Shown here: piece by piece, positions 41,357 to 51,400 of the stretch
How the letters are laid out: each line of letters opens with the position of its first letter
Numbering within the stretch: position 1 is the stretch's first letter
Assembly (NCBI RefSeq): GCF_900182635.1
Contig: NZ_FXTD01000009.1
Span: forward strand, 81,182-145,181
Reading direction: 5' to 3'
Origin: Halorubrum cibi
Lineage (GTDB): Archaea; Halobacteriota; Halobacteria; Halobacteriales; Haloferacaceae
Length of the DNA: 64,000 nt
The notes under the pieces: generated by a model
The model's database searches: none
What the model was told of the DNA's origin: nothing
The model's input: the letters and a program-made list of their open reading frames with translations, nothing else
Program-made: the position numbers and the translations under genes

Positions 41357-44300
41357 TCAGTCGTCGCTCGAGACCTGTCCGGTCGCGTCGCGGGCGGCGT
41401 CGGGCGCGGCGTCGGCGGGGGTGGGCGGCTCCTCGCGCACGTCAGTTCCCGTGCCCTCGGCGATCACGTCGGCGTACGCGTCGGGGAAGACGCGCACGAA
41501 GTCCGAGAGCGCGTCCTCCCAGTTGTCGAGCAGCTCGGCGGCGCGGTCGCTGTCGGTGTACGCCTGGTGGTTCTCGACGAGTCGGCGAAGCATGGCCTCG
41601 TCGCTGGCGTCGAGGTCGCGCGAGAGCGACACCATCCCGCGGTTGAGCCGCTCGCCGAGCCGGTCGTCGGGGTCGTAGACGTAGGCGACGCCGCCGGACA
41701 TCCCGGCCGCGAAGTTGCGGCCCGTGTCGCCGAGCACGGCGACGACGCCGCCGGTCATGTACTCACAGCCGTGGTCGCCGACGCCCTCGACGACGGCTTT
41801 CACGCCCGAGTTGCGCACGCCGAACCGCTCGCCGACGACGCCGTTGACGTAGGTCTCGCCCGCGGTCGCGCCGTACAGACAGACGTTGCCGGCGACGACG
41901 TTGTCGGCGGGGTCGTAGCCCGCGTCCTCGGGCGTCGAGATCACGATCCGCCCGCCGGAGAGGCCCTTGCCGACGTAGTCGTTCGCCGCGCCGGCCAGTT
42001 CCATCGTGATCCCCTGAGCGAGGAACGCGCCGAAGCTCTGGCCGGCGTGCCCGTCGAACCGACAGGTGACGGTGTCGTCGGGGAGCCCCTCGCCGCCGTG
42101 TTCGGAGACGACCCGGTTCGAGAGCGTCGCGCCGACCGCGCGGTCGACGTTGTCGACGTCGCGGGTGAGCGCGACCGGCGTGCCGTCCTCGATGGCGGGC
42201 GACGCCTCCTCGATCAGGTCCCAGTCGAGCAGCGACTCGATGCCGGCGTGGGTCTGTGCGCGCGTCTTGGTGCGGGAGTCGCCGGCCGGGTCGGCGATCA
42301 CCGCCGAGAGGTCGAGGTGGCTCGCCTTCTCGTGATCGGTCTCGCGTTGGGTCAAGAGGTCGGGCCGGCCGACGAACTCCTCGAGTTCGGTGAACCCGAG
42401 CTCGGCCATGAGCTCGCGCAGCTCCTGGGCGATGAACGTCATGTAGTTGATGACGTGGTCGGGCTGGCCGGGGAAGCGCTGTCTGAGGTCCTCGCGCTGG
42501 GTGGCGACGCCGACCGGACACGTGTTCTCGTGACACTGCCGGGCCATCACGCAGCCGGAGGTGACGAGCGAGGCGGTGCCGAAGACGTACTCCTCCGCGC
42601 CGAGCGCCGCGGCGACGGCCACGTCGCGGCCGGTCTTGAGCCCGCCGTCGGCGGCGATGCGGATCCGGTCGCGCAGCCCGGTCGCGCGCAGCATCTGATT
42701 CGCCTCCGCGAGTCCGAGTTCCCAGGGAAGCCCCGCGTTCTTGATCGACGTCTTCGGCGACGCGCCCGTGCCGCCGGAGTGTCCGGAGACGTGGACCACG
42801 TCGGCGTTCGCCTTCGCGACGCCCGCCGCGATGGTACCGATCCCGGCCTCCGAGACGAGCTTCACGTTGACGTCGGCCGAGGGGTTCACGGCCTTCAGGT
42901 CGAAGATGAGCTGTTTCAGGTCCTCGATCGAGTAGATGTCGTGTTGCGGGGGCGGGGAGATGAGCCCCACGCCGGGCGTGGAACACCGGACGTGGGCGAT
43001 CATCTCGTTGACCTTCTCGCCGGGGAGGTGACCGCCCTCGCCGGGCTTCGACCCCTGTGCCATCTTGATCTGGAGCTCGTCGGCGCTCGCGAGGTACTCC
43101 GCCGTGACGCCGAAGCGACCGGAGGCGACCTGTTTCACGTTGCACTCCTTCTCGGTGTCGAACCGCTCCGGCGGCTCGCCGCCCTCGCCGGTGTTGGACT
43201 TCGCGCCCAGCCGGTTCATCGCGATCGCGTTGTTCTCGTGGGCCTCCGGCGAGAGGCTCCCGAGGCTCATCGCGGCCGTCGAGAAGCGCTCGACGATCGA
43301 CTCGACGGGCTCCACCTCCTCGACCGGGACCGAGTCGCGGTCGGAGTCGAACTCTAAGAGTCCGCGCAGCGTCTGGAGCGTCTCGGACTGGTCGTTGACT
43401 AGGTCGGCGAACTCGCCGTACTGCTCGTAATCGCCGCTGCGAACCGCCTGCTGGAGCGTCCCGACCGTCTGGGGGTTCCACCCGTGGTGGACGCCCGACG
43501 AGCGGTTCTCGTACTCGCCGATCGTTTCGAGTTCCGGATCGACGCCGAAGGCCATCGCGTGGCGGGTCCGGAGGTCATCCTCGATCTCCTCGATACCGAT
43601 CCCCTCGGTGCGGATCTCGGTGCCCTCGAAGAACTCGGCGACGAGCCCGGAGTCGAGCCCGACCGCCTCGAAGATCTGTGCGCCCTGATAGGACTCGACC
43701 GTCGAGATCCCCATCTTCGCCATCGTCTTCAGGAGGCCGTCCTCCAACGCGCCCCGGTAGGCGGCGAGCGCGTCCGCCTCGTCCGCGCCGTCCGGGCCGG
43801 CGACCACGTCGGCGATGGAGGCGTACGCGAGGTACGGGTCGACCGCGTCCGCCCCGTAGCCGACGAGCGTGGCGAGGTGGTGGACCTCGTGGGGCTCGCC
43901 GGATTCGACGACGAGCCCCGCGCGGTTCCGCAGACCGTTGCGCACGAGCAGATGGTGGACCGCGCCGGTGACGAGCAGGCTGGGCACGGCGAGCCGGTCC
44001 GGACCGACCGCCCGGTCCGAGAGCACGACCACGTCCGCGCCCGCCTCGATCGCGTCGGACGCCTCCCGGCGGATCCGGGTGACGGCGTCGGTGAGGGACG
44101 TGCCGCGGTCGTAGGTGGTGTCGACGGTCTCCGCGGAGAAGCCCGAATCGCCGTCGAGCCGCTTCAGCGCCGCCGTCTCGGCGTTCGACAGGACGGGGGA
44201 GTCGGCGACGATCTGGCGGGCGTGTTCGGGCGTCTCCGCGAGCAGGTTGCGCTGGTTGCCGATCCGCGACTCGAGCGAGGTGACGAGCTCCTCGCGGATG

Positions 44301-45994
44301 TAGTCGATCGGCGGGTTCGACACCTGCGCGAACAGCTGTTTGAAATAGGTGAAAAGCGGCCGGTCGACGTCGGCGAGCACCGACAGCGGCGTGTCGTCGC
44401 CCATCGACCCGACGGGGTCCTTCCCCGCCTCCGCCATCGGCTCCACGAGGTGGTTCAGCGAGTCCGTGGTGTAGCCGAAGGCGGCTTGGTGAGCCCGGAC
44501 GGTGTGCTCGCCCCCGTCGTCAGAACGTCCGTCGAGTTCGTCGAACCCCGAGTCCCCTCCGTCCCCGTCGACGAGGGCGTCGAGCTCGACCTGCCCGTCG
44601 TCGACCCACTCGCCGTACTTCTCGTCGGTGAGGTCGTCGAACACCTCGTCGTCGGGGACGATCCGCCCCTCCTCGGGGTCGGCGACGAAGATCTCGCCGG
44701 GTTGGAGCCGGCCGCGGCGCGTCACGTCCGCGGCGTCGGTCGGGAGCGCGCCGACCTCGCTACCGACGACGAGCCGGTTGTCGGTCGTGACCTCGTAGCG
44801 GCAGGGCCGGAGCCCGTTGCGGTCGAGCACGCCCGCGACGCGGTCGCCGTCGAAGCCGATGACGAGCGCGGGGCCGTCCCACGGCTCGACGAGCGAGGCG
44901 TGGTAGTCATAGAAGTCCGCGCGTTCCTCGGCCATGAGGTCGTCGTCGCGGAACGCCTCGGGGACGAGCATCCGCAGGACGTGCGGGAGGTCGCGCCCGG
45001 TCTGGAGGAGGAGTTCGACTGCGTTGTCGAGGCTGGCGGTGTCGGACTGGTTCGGATCGTCGATCACCGGGCGGATCGTCTCGAGCTCCGCGCCGAACGC
45101 CGGGTGGTCCAGGTCGTTCTCGCGGGCGCGCATCCAGTTGACGTTCCCGCGGATCGTGTTGAACTCGCCGTTGTGGACCACGTTGCGGTACGGGTGCGCG
45201 AGGTGCCACGCGCCGAGCGTGTTCGTCGAGAAGCGCGCGTGGACCAACGCGACGTGGCTCGCGAACCGCTCGTCCCGAAGATCCGGGTAGTAGTCGGCGA
45301 GCTGTGACCCCTTGAGGAGCCCCTTGTACACGACGCGCTGGCGGTCGAACGAGCAGACGTAAAAGCGCCCCGCGCCGTCGACGTCGCCCACGACGTTCTC
45401 GATCTCGCGGCGGGCGGCGTACAGCGCGCGGTCGAATCCGAGCAGGTCGGGATCGGCGTCGGGATCCGCCGAGGGGTCGGTGAACCGCTCGGCGAGTCCG
45501 GCACCCTCGACGGGGGCGACGAACAGTTGAGCGACGTGCGGCTCCGAGTCGATCGCGGTCTCCCCGAGGTCGTCGTTGTCGGTCGGGACGTCCCGCCAGG
45601 CGAGTACCTCCAGCCCGTATACGGAGAGCACCTCGGCGATGACGTCGTGGATCTCTGCCTGAACGCCCGGTTCCGGAGGCATGAAGACGGAGCCGACGGC
45701 GTACTCCTCGGGGAGGTCGGCGTCGACGACCGCCTCGAAGAACGCGTCGGGTCGTGCGACCATGATCCCGGCCCCGTCTCCCGTGTTCTCCTCCGCGCCC
45801 GTGGTTCCCCGGTGTTCGAGGTTCTCTAAGAGTCGAACGGCGTCGCGTACCGTGTCGTGTGCGGGCGTGCCGTCGAGGTCGATGACGCCGCCGATCCCGC
45901 AGTTGGAGCGGTCGTCCGTCGGGGAGGCGAGTCCCGCGTCGCGGTCGTCCCCGGCCGCCTCCGGCTCGGGGATGGTACTACGTGACTTGGTCAT
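41357..45994 (-). CDS. gltB: Glutamate synthase large subunit
   Basis: Converts glutamine and 2-oxoglutarate to two glutamates in nitrogen assimilation (1545 residues). The class II glutamine amidotransferase cysteine is C32 in 'SNCGIGG', preceded by a 31-residue propeptide-like stretch. Then come the central domain and the FMN-binding synthase domain. The 3Fe-4S cysteines are C1148, C1154 and C1159 (CX5CX4C). The C-terminal GXGXG beta-helix ends near 1500. The ATG at 45994 is preceded by a strong Shine-Dalgarno (GAGGAGGTGT), which excludes a start 21 codons upstream. No gltD small subunit is adjacent, so it may use ferredoxin or a distant partner. Confidence 0.96.
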   Translation of the reverse strand: MTKSRSTIPEPEAAGDDRDAGLASPTDDRSNCGIGGVIDLDGTPAHDTVRDAVRLLENLEHRGTTGAEENTGDGAGIMVARPDAFFEAVVDADLPEEYAVGSVFMPPEPGVQAEIHDVIAEVLSVYGLEVLAWRDVPTDNDDLGETAIDSEPHVAQLFVAPVEGAGLAERFTDPSADPDADPDLLGFDRALYAARREIENVVGDVDGAGRFYVCSFDRQRVVYKGLLKGSQLADYYPDLRDERFASHVALVHARFSTNTLGAWHLAHPYRNVVHNGEFNTIRGNVNWMRARENDLDHPAFGAELETIRPVIDDPNQSDTASLDNAVELLLQTGRDLPHVLRMLVPEAFRDDDLMAEERADFYDYHASLVEPWDGPALVIGFDGDRVAGVLDRNGLRPCRYEVTTDNRLVVGSEVGALPTDAADVTRRGRLQPGEIFVADPEEGRIVPDDEVFDDLTDEKYGEWVDDGQVELDALVDGDGGDSGFDELDGRSDDGGEHTVRAHQAAFGYTTDSLNHLVEPMAEAGKDPVGSMGDDTPLSVLADVDRPLFTYFKQLFAQVSNPPIDYIREELVTSLESRIGNQRNLLAETPEHARQIVADSPVLSNAETAALKRLDGDSGFSAETVDTTYDRGTSLTDAVTRIRREASDAIEAGADVVVLSDRAVGPDRLAVPSLLVTGAVHHLLVRNGLRNRAGLVVESGEPHEVHHLATLVGYGADAVDPYLAYASIADVVAGPDGADEADALAAYRGALEDGLLKTMAKMGISTVESYQGAQIFEAVGLDSGLVAEFFEGTEIRTEGIGIEEIEDDLRTRHAMAFGVDPELETIGEYENRSSGVHHGWNPQTVGTLQQAVRSGDYEQYGEFADLVNDQSETLQTLRGLLEFDSDRDSVPVEEVEPVESIVERFSTAAMSLGSLSPEAHENNAIAMNRLGAKSNTGEGGEPPERFDTEKECNVKQVASGRFGVTAEYLASADELQIKMAQGSKPGEGGHLPGEKVNEMIAHVRCSTPGVGLISPPPQHDIYSIEDLKQLIFDLKAVNPSADVNVKLVSEAGIGTIAAGVAKANADVVHVSGHSGGTGASPKTSIKNAGLPWELGLAEANQMLRATGLRDRIRIAADGGLKTGRDVAVAAALGAEEYVFGTASLVTSGCVMARQCHENTCPVGVATQREDLRQRFPGQPDHVINYMTFIAQELRELMAELGFTELEEFVGRPDLLTQRETDHEKASHLDLSAVIADPAGDSRTKTRAQTHAGIESLLDWDLIEEASPAIEDGTPVALTRDVDNVDRAVGATLSNRVVSEHGGEGLPDDTVTCRFDGHAGQSFGAFLAQGITMELAGAANDYVGKGLSGGRIVISTPEDAGYDPADNVVAGNVCLYGATAGETYVNGVVGERFGVRNSGVKAVVEGVGDHGCEYMTGGVVAVLGDTGRNFAAGMSGGVAYVYDPDDRLGERLNRGMVSLSRDLDASDEAMLRRLVENHQAYTDSDRAAELLDNWEDALSDFVRVFPDAYADVIAEGTGTDVREEPPTPADAAPDAARDATGQVSSDD

Positions 45995-46218
45995 ACACCT
46001 CCTCTCGAATCGTGGGTTAAAGGAATAACCCTGATATGGGTAGGATCCATCGTACACACATTAGGGAATATAAGGTAATTATCTATAAGGGATTGGTACG
46101 ATCTATCACTATTCTCGATCGATCATATTCCGTCCGGAAATGCGTGTTTATATGGGTGGATTCCCGATATAACACAGTGAAAATCGACGAAAAAGCGATC
46201 ATGAGAGACGTTCGTCAA
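45995..46218 (-). promoter_or_regulatory. AT-rich regulatory region upstream of gltB
   Basis: This 224-bp region is far more AT-rich than its surroundings and has no gene on either strand. It holds repeated near-matches such as GGATCCATCGTACAC, GGTACGATCTATCAC and GTGGATTCCCGATATAAC, plus GGAATATAAGG and TATAAC TATA-like boxes on both strands. It is the likely promoter with nitrogen-responsive operators for gltB, which is inference. Confidence 0.5.
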
Positions 46219-46386
46219 CTATTCTTCGAGCGGTGCGTACGTCCCGTTGACGTCCCAGTCGTGGATACAGTAGACGTCACCGGCTTCCCCGTCGATCCGC
46301 CATCCTTCCGCGTCGGCGTCCCAGCGCTCGGCGCGGCCGCACAGTTCGCAGGTTCGTTCGGTCGGGGGTGAGATCGTGACGCTCAT
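46219..46386 (-). CDS. HEWD family protein
   Basis: A 55-residue small protein of the haloarchaeal HEWD family, as I recall it. A CxxC pair (C13, C16) in 'ERTCELCGRAE' and 'CIHDWDVNG' (C40, the namesake HxWD-type motif) near the C-terminus suggest a single zinc-binding site. The ATG at 46386 is chosen because it starts the conserved N-terminus. It lies between the surface glycoprotein gene and gltB on the same strand. Function unknown. Confidence 0.78.
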   Translation of the reverse strand: MSVTISPPTERTCELCGRAERWDADAEGWRIDGEAGDVYCIHDWDVNGTYAPLEE

Positions 46387-46492
46387 GATCGGCGACAGGC
46401 ATCGCGACAGCAAAAGGATACCGCCGGAGCCGCGGCCGGCGAGCCGACAGCCGTCGAGTCGACGGCCCGCGAGTCGACGACCGGCACGTTGG

Positions 46493-49400
46493 TCACCCGT
46501 CTCCTCGACGGGCGGCGAACAGGCTCGCGATCGTGAGCGCGAGGAGGGCGGTGTCGACGCCGAAGCCCGGAACGTCGTACGCGGTCGAACGCAACGGAGC
46601 CTCCTCGAAGGTGGGCGGTCGCTCGGATCGGTCGCCGTCGGCCGGGGTGGAGGGATCGGATGCGTCGGACCCGCCGATCGCCTGAGGGCCCGCCGGAGTA
46701 CCGTCGTGCTCGCTTGCTTCCCCTGACGCGGCGAACGTCGTCGCTCGCTCGTGTTCCGTGTAGCGTGAGACGTACTCGGCCTCCTCGGGAGCGTTCGGAT
46801 CCGCCACCGGTCGGGGACCGATCTCCTTCCGATCGCGGAGTACACGTTCCTCGGCCGCGCGGATCGACGGCGCTCGAGACGGAGCAATGCGCGGGACGTT
46901 CGTCGCGTCGTCCGCGGCGTTCGATCGAGACTCCGATCCAGTGAGGTCGTCCTCGGACCCGTCAAGGCCGGGCGGGTTTTCATCGGGATCGCTCGAAGGG
47001 CCCGTACCGTCGTCCGCATTGGGGCTCGATCCCGGTTTCGGTTCTTCGCCGGGAGTGGACGGAGTGCCACCGTCTCCGGTGTGTACACCATCGTCGCTTC
47101 CACCGCTACCGCCGCCACTACCACCACTGCCTCCACCCCCACTACCACCACTTCCTCCGCCGTCACCGCTATCGATCTCTCCCGCGTCGGTTCCGACGGA
47201 GGTTCCGGTTCCATCGGTCGTACCGTCCATATCCGTCCCACCGTTGGTCTCGATCGAGTTCGATCCTCCCGAGTCCGGATCGTTTCCGCCGCCGTCTCCG
47301 ACCGCAGTCGCGCCGTCCGTCGCGTCATCGACGGTCGGGTCATCGACGGTCGTATCGTCGCCGGCCACATCGTCGTCCGTCGTTCCTTCCTCGGTCGGAG
47401 CGTCCTCCGTGGTGGACGTGGAACTCACGCCGTCGATCTCATCACTGGTATCGATCTGGGTCGTTTCGGTGGATTCAGCGTTTCCGGTGGTTTCAGTGGT
47501 TTCATCGGTCGTCTCCTCGGTTCGATCAGTGGTTCCGCCGTCGCCGCTACCGTCAGTGGTCTCCGTCGTCCCGGTTCCGTCGCTCGATGAGTCGACATCG
47601 GAGGTGGCAGTCCCGTCGGAACCGTCGGTTCCGTCGAGCTCGGTCGTGTTCCGAGCGTACGTGAACGGCGTGGAGGCGACGTGGGACGTCTTCGATCCGG
47701 CGGCCGCGCGGAGGCGGTCGTCGAGCACGTCGAACGTCGCCACGAGATCGGTTTCGGCGGTCGTCTCGGTGGTTTCGTCGAGCGTTTCGCTGGCGTTACC
47801 GACGAGGAACAGGCCCGTCTCGTGAGTGAGAACCGTCGTGCCGTTCGCGGTCGCGACGGGCGTCGCGTTCGTTCCGGCGTCCGTGGCGTTCGAGATCGAG
47901 AATTCGAGGCCGGCGAGTCGGTCGAGATCCGCGCCCGTCGAGAGTGTCGGATCGCGGACCGCAGTATAGCCGGAGAGACCGGTGGCGTCGAGCGAATAGA
48001 CGACCGTCTCGTCGCTGGTGACCGTTTCCGTGGAGTTGAGCGTCCCGTTCGCGATCGCGTCCGTGATCGTCACTGAAGTACTGAAAGCGGGAGCATCGGT
48101 CTCCGCGGTCGAATACACTGAGAGATCGTCCATCGATCGGTTTCGAAGGGTCATGGTCGCGGTGTCAGTCGGTCCGTTCGGGGTCGCAGTTGCCGTGATC
48201 TCGTACTCGCCCGATGAGATCGCGCCGTCGACTGTCGAAGTCGTGGCCGATTCGATCGTTCCCGGTCCGTCGATAGTGAAGAGGTCGTCCGCGAGCTCGG
48301 GATCACCCGCCGCATAGGTGTTGAACCGGAGCGTGGTTGGTTCCGCACGAGGCGTCGTAACGCTCGCTGTGGCTATGGGCTCGTCACTGTTCGATTCGGT
48401 GATCGTTATGTTGGTTGTGTTAGAGTATGAGCTAGGAATAATATCAAATTCGATTACATCTCCCACGGATTTCTCAACACTATCTACAGAGATCCCTGGA
48501 GGATCAGGATCAACAACTCGAATAGTATGTAGAGATTTTATTTGAGAATATTCATCAACCACAGAAATTGTATAATTTCCGGAAGGCTGTGGATCAAATG
48601 ATGTGTTTCCGATACCAGATCTATCAATGAATATTGATTCTTGTGCCATAAGATTATTAGATGCATTCCTCAATTCAATTGATACGGCCCGGTTCGTTGG
48701 AAATGATTGGGCAGATACAGGAATGTTTTCGTTACTCCAGAATACAGATCTCTCTAATTTCGGAATTAGTTCTTGTTTTTCAACAGATATTATAGTTTCA
48801 TTTATGAATGAAGAACCGGAGACAAAATAGCTATCTTCAGTCAATTCTGTCGAATTATATGGAATTATCTGGGTCGGTAGATCTGTCTTGAGATAGATCT
48901 CATTAGATTCATTACTCAGTTGGATTTGGGATGGACCGAGTTCATCAATTTCGAATCCAAGAGAATCACCTTTCGAAACCGTGACATTTGATCCATTTGA
49001 AATTGTTTTACTGAGAAAATTTACATTATATGAATTGTTTTTGATTGGATAATCATCATTTTTGGAATGAATGTTATTTAAAGTAATACCCTGAATATCA
49101 CCTAATATACGCTTGTTATATTCTAAATCAAATTTTGAAGGATACAATAATAATCTATGATTCTGGATACTATATTTGTTTGTAGAATTTTCTAAATCAA
49201 TGACTTCACTCTGTGAATTCTCAAACTCAAGAACAACTTCTCCACTATTTGATATATTACTGTTGAAGATAATCTCAACTATACTATTATTCAGATAGTT
49301 CAAATTATTTTCATGTGGAATATAATGGATCGGAGTTCGCTCAACTGCTAATTGTATTGGGACTTCAATTGTTGTCGAATTTATCGCGTAAACAGTCTCA

Positions 49401-50152
49401 TAATCTGGAGTAGAAGCACCAGGATGTACCGCTGCAGCAATTTGAGTATCGTTTTTAATGTTATTGATTTCGATCGTGACATTGTCTTGTTGTCCTTGAA
49501 CTTCTCCGAGTGGTTTATTTAATTCACCATTCTTTCCAAGTTTCCAAATCACAATGTGATTTTCAGTCTCATTCTCAAGAGAAACATTTGTTAATTTAAC
49601 CAAATTCTCATATCCATCATATGATTTGATAGAAACAAAAGAAGAAGAAGAAAGAGTAAATGAAGATCGTGCTGTAACTCCATTTTGAACAATTTGATAT
49701 TCAATTTCAGAATTAATCGTAGATTCTGAACCCGGATCCAGACTAACTTCCGTAGTGTCGATCCCAGATATTACAAGATCAAATGTAGAAAATCCCTCAA
49801 GTGCGGATGGTTCAATTATGATAGTAGCTTCAGAAGTGTTTGAATTTATTATTTTTACTTCATCAGTGCTTGCTGATTGGCCGTTTGTAATATCATATGA
49901 TGATGAATTCTGATCCAATTTGGCACCAGCATCTACTAATTCACCAACATTAATTGAAACTGGATCTGAATCACTACGAACCGTAATATCTGAAATGACT
50001 TGATTTTCACTAGGACCAATTCCAATATTTTCTACGCCCCCAACATTGTAGGGATATCCAGCCACCAAAGAACTCCCCAATCCGACGACGGAGACGGTGG
50101 TAGTTAGAACGGCAACGATCACGACGATCCGAAGCGAGTTCTGACGTGTCAT
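46493..50152 (-). CDS. Large PGF-CTERM surface glycoprotein, mosaic in base composition
   Basis: A 1219-residue cell-surface protein. A basic N-terminus and hydrophobic stretch (about 6-30) act as signal. Residues about 30-1000 carry many N-x-S/T sequons, densest in the first 575. A long Thr/Asp/Ser/Gly-rich linker (about 830-1090, with Gly-Ser tracts) precedes the C-terminal sorting signal 'PGFGVDTALLALTIASLF', a membrane helix and 'ARRGDG'. That is the PGF-CTERM signal processed and lipid-attached by ArtA. DNA for roughly the first 575 codons (50152 to about 48420) is strongly AT-rich, while the rest is GC-rich, yet the frame stays open. It is probably a recombined, partly acquired gene. 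No enzymatic domain is recognised. Confidence 0.85.
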   Translation of the reverse strand: MTRQNSLRIVVIVAVLTTTVSVVGLGSSLVAGYPYNVGGVENIGIGPSENQVISDITVRSDSDPVSINVGELVDAGAKLDQNSSSYDITNGQSASTDEVKIINSNTSEATIIIEPSALEGFSTFDLVISGIDTTEVSLDPGSESTINSEIEYQIVQNGVTARSSFTLSSSSFVSIKSYDGYENLVKLTNVSLENETENHIVIWKLGKNGELNKPLGEVQGQQDNVTIEINNIKNDTQIAAAVHPGASTPDYETVYAINSTTIEVPIQLAVERTPIHYIPHENNLNYLNNSIVEIIFNSNISNSGEVVLEFENSQSEVIDLENSTNKYSIQNHRLLLYPSKFDLEYNKRILGDIQGITLNNIHSKNDDYPIKNNSYNVNFLSKTISNGSNVTVSKGDSLGFEIDELGPSQIQLSNESNEIYLKTDLPTQIIPYNSTELTEDSYFVSGSSFINETIISVEKQELIPKLERSVFWSNENIPVSAQSFPTNRAVSIELRNASNNLMAQESIFIDRSGIGNTSFDPQPSGNYTISVVDEYSQIKSLHTIRVVDPDPPGISVDSVEKSVGDVIEFDIIPSSYSNTTNITITESNSDEPIATASVTTPRAEPTTLRFNTYAAGDPELADDLFTIDGPGTIESATTSTVDGAISSGEYEITATATPNGPTDTATMTLRNRSMDDLSVYSTAETDAPAFSTSVTITDAIANGTLNSTETVTSDETVVYSLDATGLSGYTAVRDPTLSTGADLDRLAGLEFSISNATDAGTNATPVATANGTTVLTHETGLFLVGNASETLDETTETTAETDLVATFDVLDDRLRAAAGSKTSHVASTPFTYARNTTELDGTDGSDGTATSDVDSSSDGTGTTETTDGSGDGGTTDRTEETTDETTETTGNAESTETTQIDTSDEIDGVSSTSTTEDAPTEEGTTDDDVAGDDTTVDDPTVDDATDGATAVGDGGGNDPDSGGSNSIETNGGTDMDGTTDGTGTSVGTDAGEIDSGDGGGSGGSGGGGSGGSGGGSGGSDDGVHTGDGGTPSTPGEEPKPGSSPNADDGTGPSSDPDENPPGLDGSEDDLTGSESRSNAADDATNVPRIAPSRAPSIRAAEERVLRDRKEIGPRPVADPNAPEEAEYVSRYTEHERATTFAASGEASEHDGTPAGPQAIGGSDASDPSTPADGDRSERPPTFEEAPLRSTAYDVPGFGVDTALLALTIASLFAARRGDG

Positions 50153-50431
50153 GTATGGACCCGCGAGTGCCAGTGCTGCCGCTAGCGCGGATGCTCACGC
50201 GTCGCTAACGCCGACGCTCGTACCCGCGCGACCGACAGACGGCCACGCGCTGCGGGATACTCGTACTCAACCCGGTCGATCATATATCGGTTACGACACT
50301 GGAAGTTTCCGATTCGAGAAATTTCGCCTCGATGAGCCTCATACGGCCGATCCGTGAGATCAAATGACGGAATTCACGCAGTACGCTTCATCCTCCGATC
50401 GAATCGATCGTAGTGTGACCTCGGCGTCTCC
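50153..50431. other. Intergenic region between surface glycoprotein and uppP
   Basis: No gene is seen in this 279-bp gap. On the minus strand a TATA-like GATATATGA lies near 50284-50292, 130 nt before the glycoprotein start, which would give a long leader. Nothing else is apparent. Confidence 0.5.
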
Positions 50432-51256
50432 TCACACGACCAGGGAGACGACGCCACCGCCCACGATCGCGAGCCCGCCGAGCCCGAAACAGACCGCCCA
50501 GAACGGGACTCGCTCGACCACCCGCATCAGCGCGTCGATCGTGACGTAGCCGACGATCGCACTCACCATGAGTGCGACGGCGGCCGAGGTGGGTTCGATC
50601 CCGGGCAATCCTCCAGCATCGAGCAGCGTCAGGACCGCTGCGCCGAGACTCGCGGGAATCGAGAGCAGGAACGACAGACGAAACGCCGCCGGCGGGTCGT
50701 AACTCCGGAACAACAGCGCGCTCGTCGTCACCCCCGAACGCGAGATTCCCGGAAGGATCGCGACGCCCTGGACGGCACCGACGAGCAGCGAGTCCACGAG
50801 CGTCGGCTCCGTGCTCCCCCCCATCGATACCGACTCGGAGGCGTACGTCAAGACGCCGGTCGCGATCAGCAGAACGCCGATAACGGCGATGAACACGCCG
50901 CCGGTGAGGCGACCGGCCAGATCGACGGCGAAAACGTACAGCGGGATCCCGACGAGGCCGGTCATCGCGCTGGCGAGGACGATGTACGAAACGAGCGCGT
51001 TGTCGCCGTCGTACGCTCCGGCGGGCCGCCAGTCGGGCGTCGCGCGCAGCGCGGTCAGGATCTCCGTGCGGTAGTACGTCGCCGCCGAGAGCGTCGTCCC
51101 GACCTGTAAGAAGAGCGCGAGCTGGAGGGCGGCGTCCGGTTGGGTGCCGACGAACGTCAGGAACAACGCGAGGTTCCCCTGACTCGAGACCGGAAGCCAC
51201 TCCACGACGCCTTGGACGATCCCGGCGAGGACCGCGATGAGGAGGGTGTCCGTCAC
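50432..51256 (-). CDS. uppP: Undecaprenyl-diphosphate phosphatase family protein
   Basis: An integral-membrane polyprenyl-diphosphate phosphatase of the BacA/UppP family (274 residues, about eight helices). The active-site motif 'VVEWLPVSSQGNL' gives E19 with S24 and Q26, and the second motif 'LPGISRSGVTTS' lies near 165-176. In bacteria it recycles the carrier lipid for wall polymers. In archaea the equivalent carrier would be a dolichol phosphate used for N-glycosylation, which is inference supported by the neighbouring glycoprotein and glycan genes. It begins 144 nt from the next membrane gene. Confidence 0.93.
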   Translation of the reverse strand: MTDTLLIAVLAGIVQGVVEWLPVSSQGNLALFLTFVGTQPDAALQLALFLQVGTTLSAATYYRTEILTALRATPDWRPAGAYDGDNALVSYIVLASAMTGLVGIPLYVFAVDLAGRLTGGVFIAVIGVLLIATGVLTYASESVSMGGSTEPTLVDSLLVGAVQGVAILPGISRSGVTTSALLFRSYDPPAAFRLSFLLSIPASLGAAVLTLLDAGGLPGIEPTSAAVALMVSAIVGYVTIDALMRVVERVPFWAVCFGLGGLAIVGGGVVSLVV

Positions 51257-51400
51257 GTCTCACACTCGCGCGATCCGAGTACTTAAACGACGCCGATTCG
51301 GTCCACACGTGGTTGGTACCGATACAATCAACGTGGCGGATCCGGTGACTACGCGAACGGCTGCCGGATCACGATCGTATTCGTATGAATCGAACAGCGA

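Noticed and set aside
45995..46057. Upstream start of gltB (21 extra codons)
   Set aside because: A strong Shine-Dalgarno directly before the ATG at 45994 and the position of the class II amidotransferase cysteine favour the shorter form.
41357..46057. Long plus-strand frames across gltB
   Set aside because: They are antisense shadows of a complete glutamate synthase with all active-site and iron-sulfur residues.
46493..50152. AT-rich half of the glycoprotein as a pseudogene or inserted element
   Set aside because: The reading frame is uninterrupted through the composition change, with a signal at the start and a PGF-CTERM at the end, so the whole gene appears functional.
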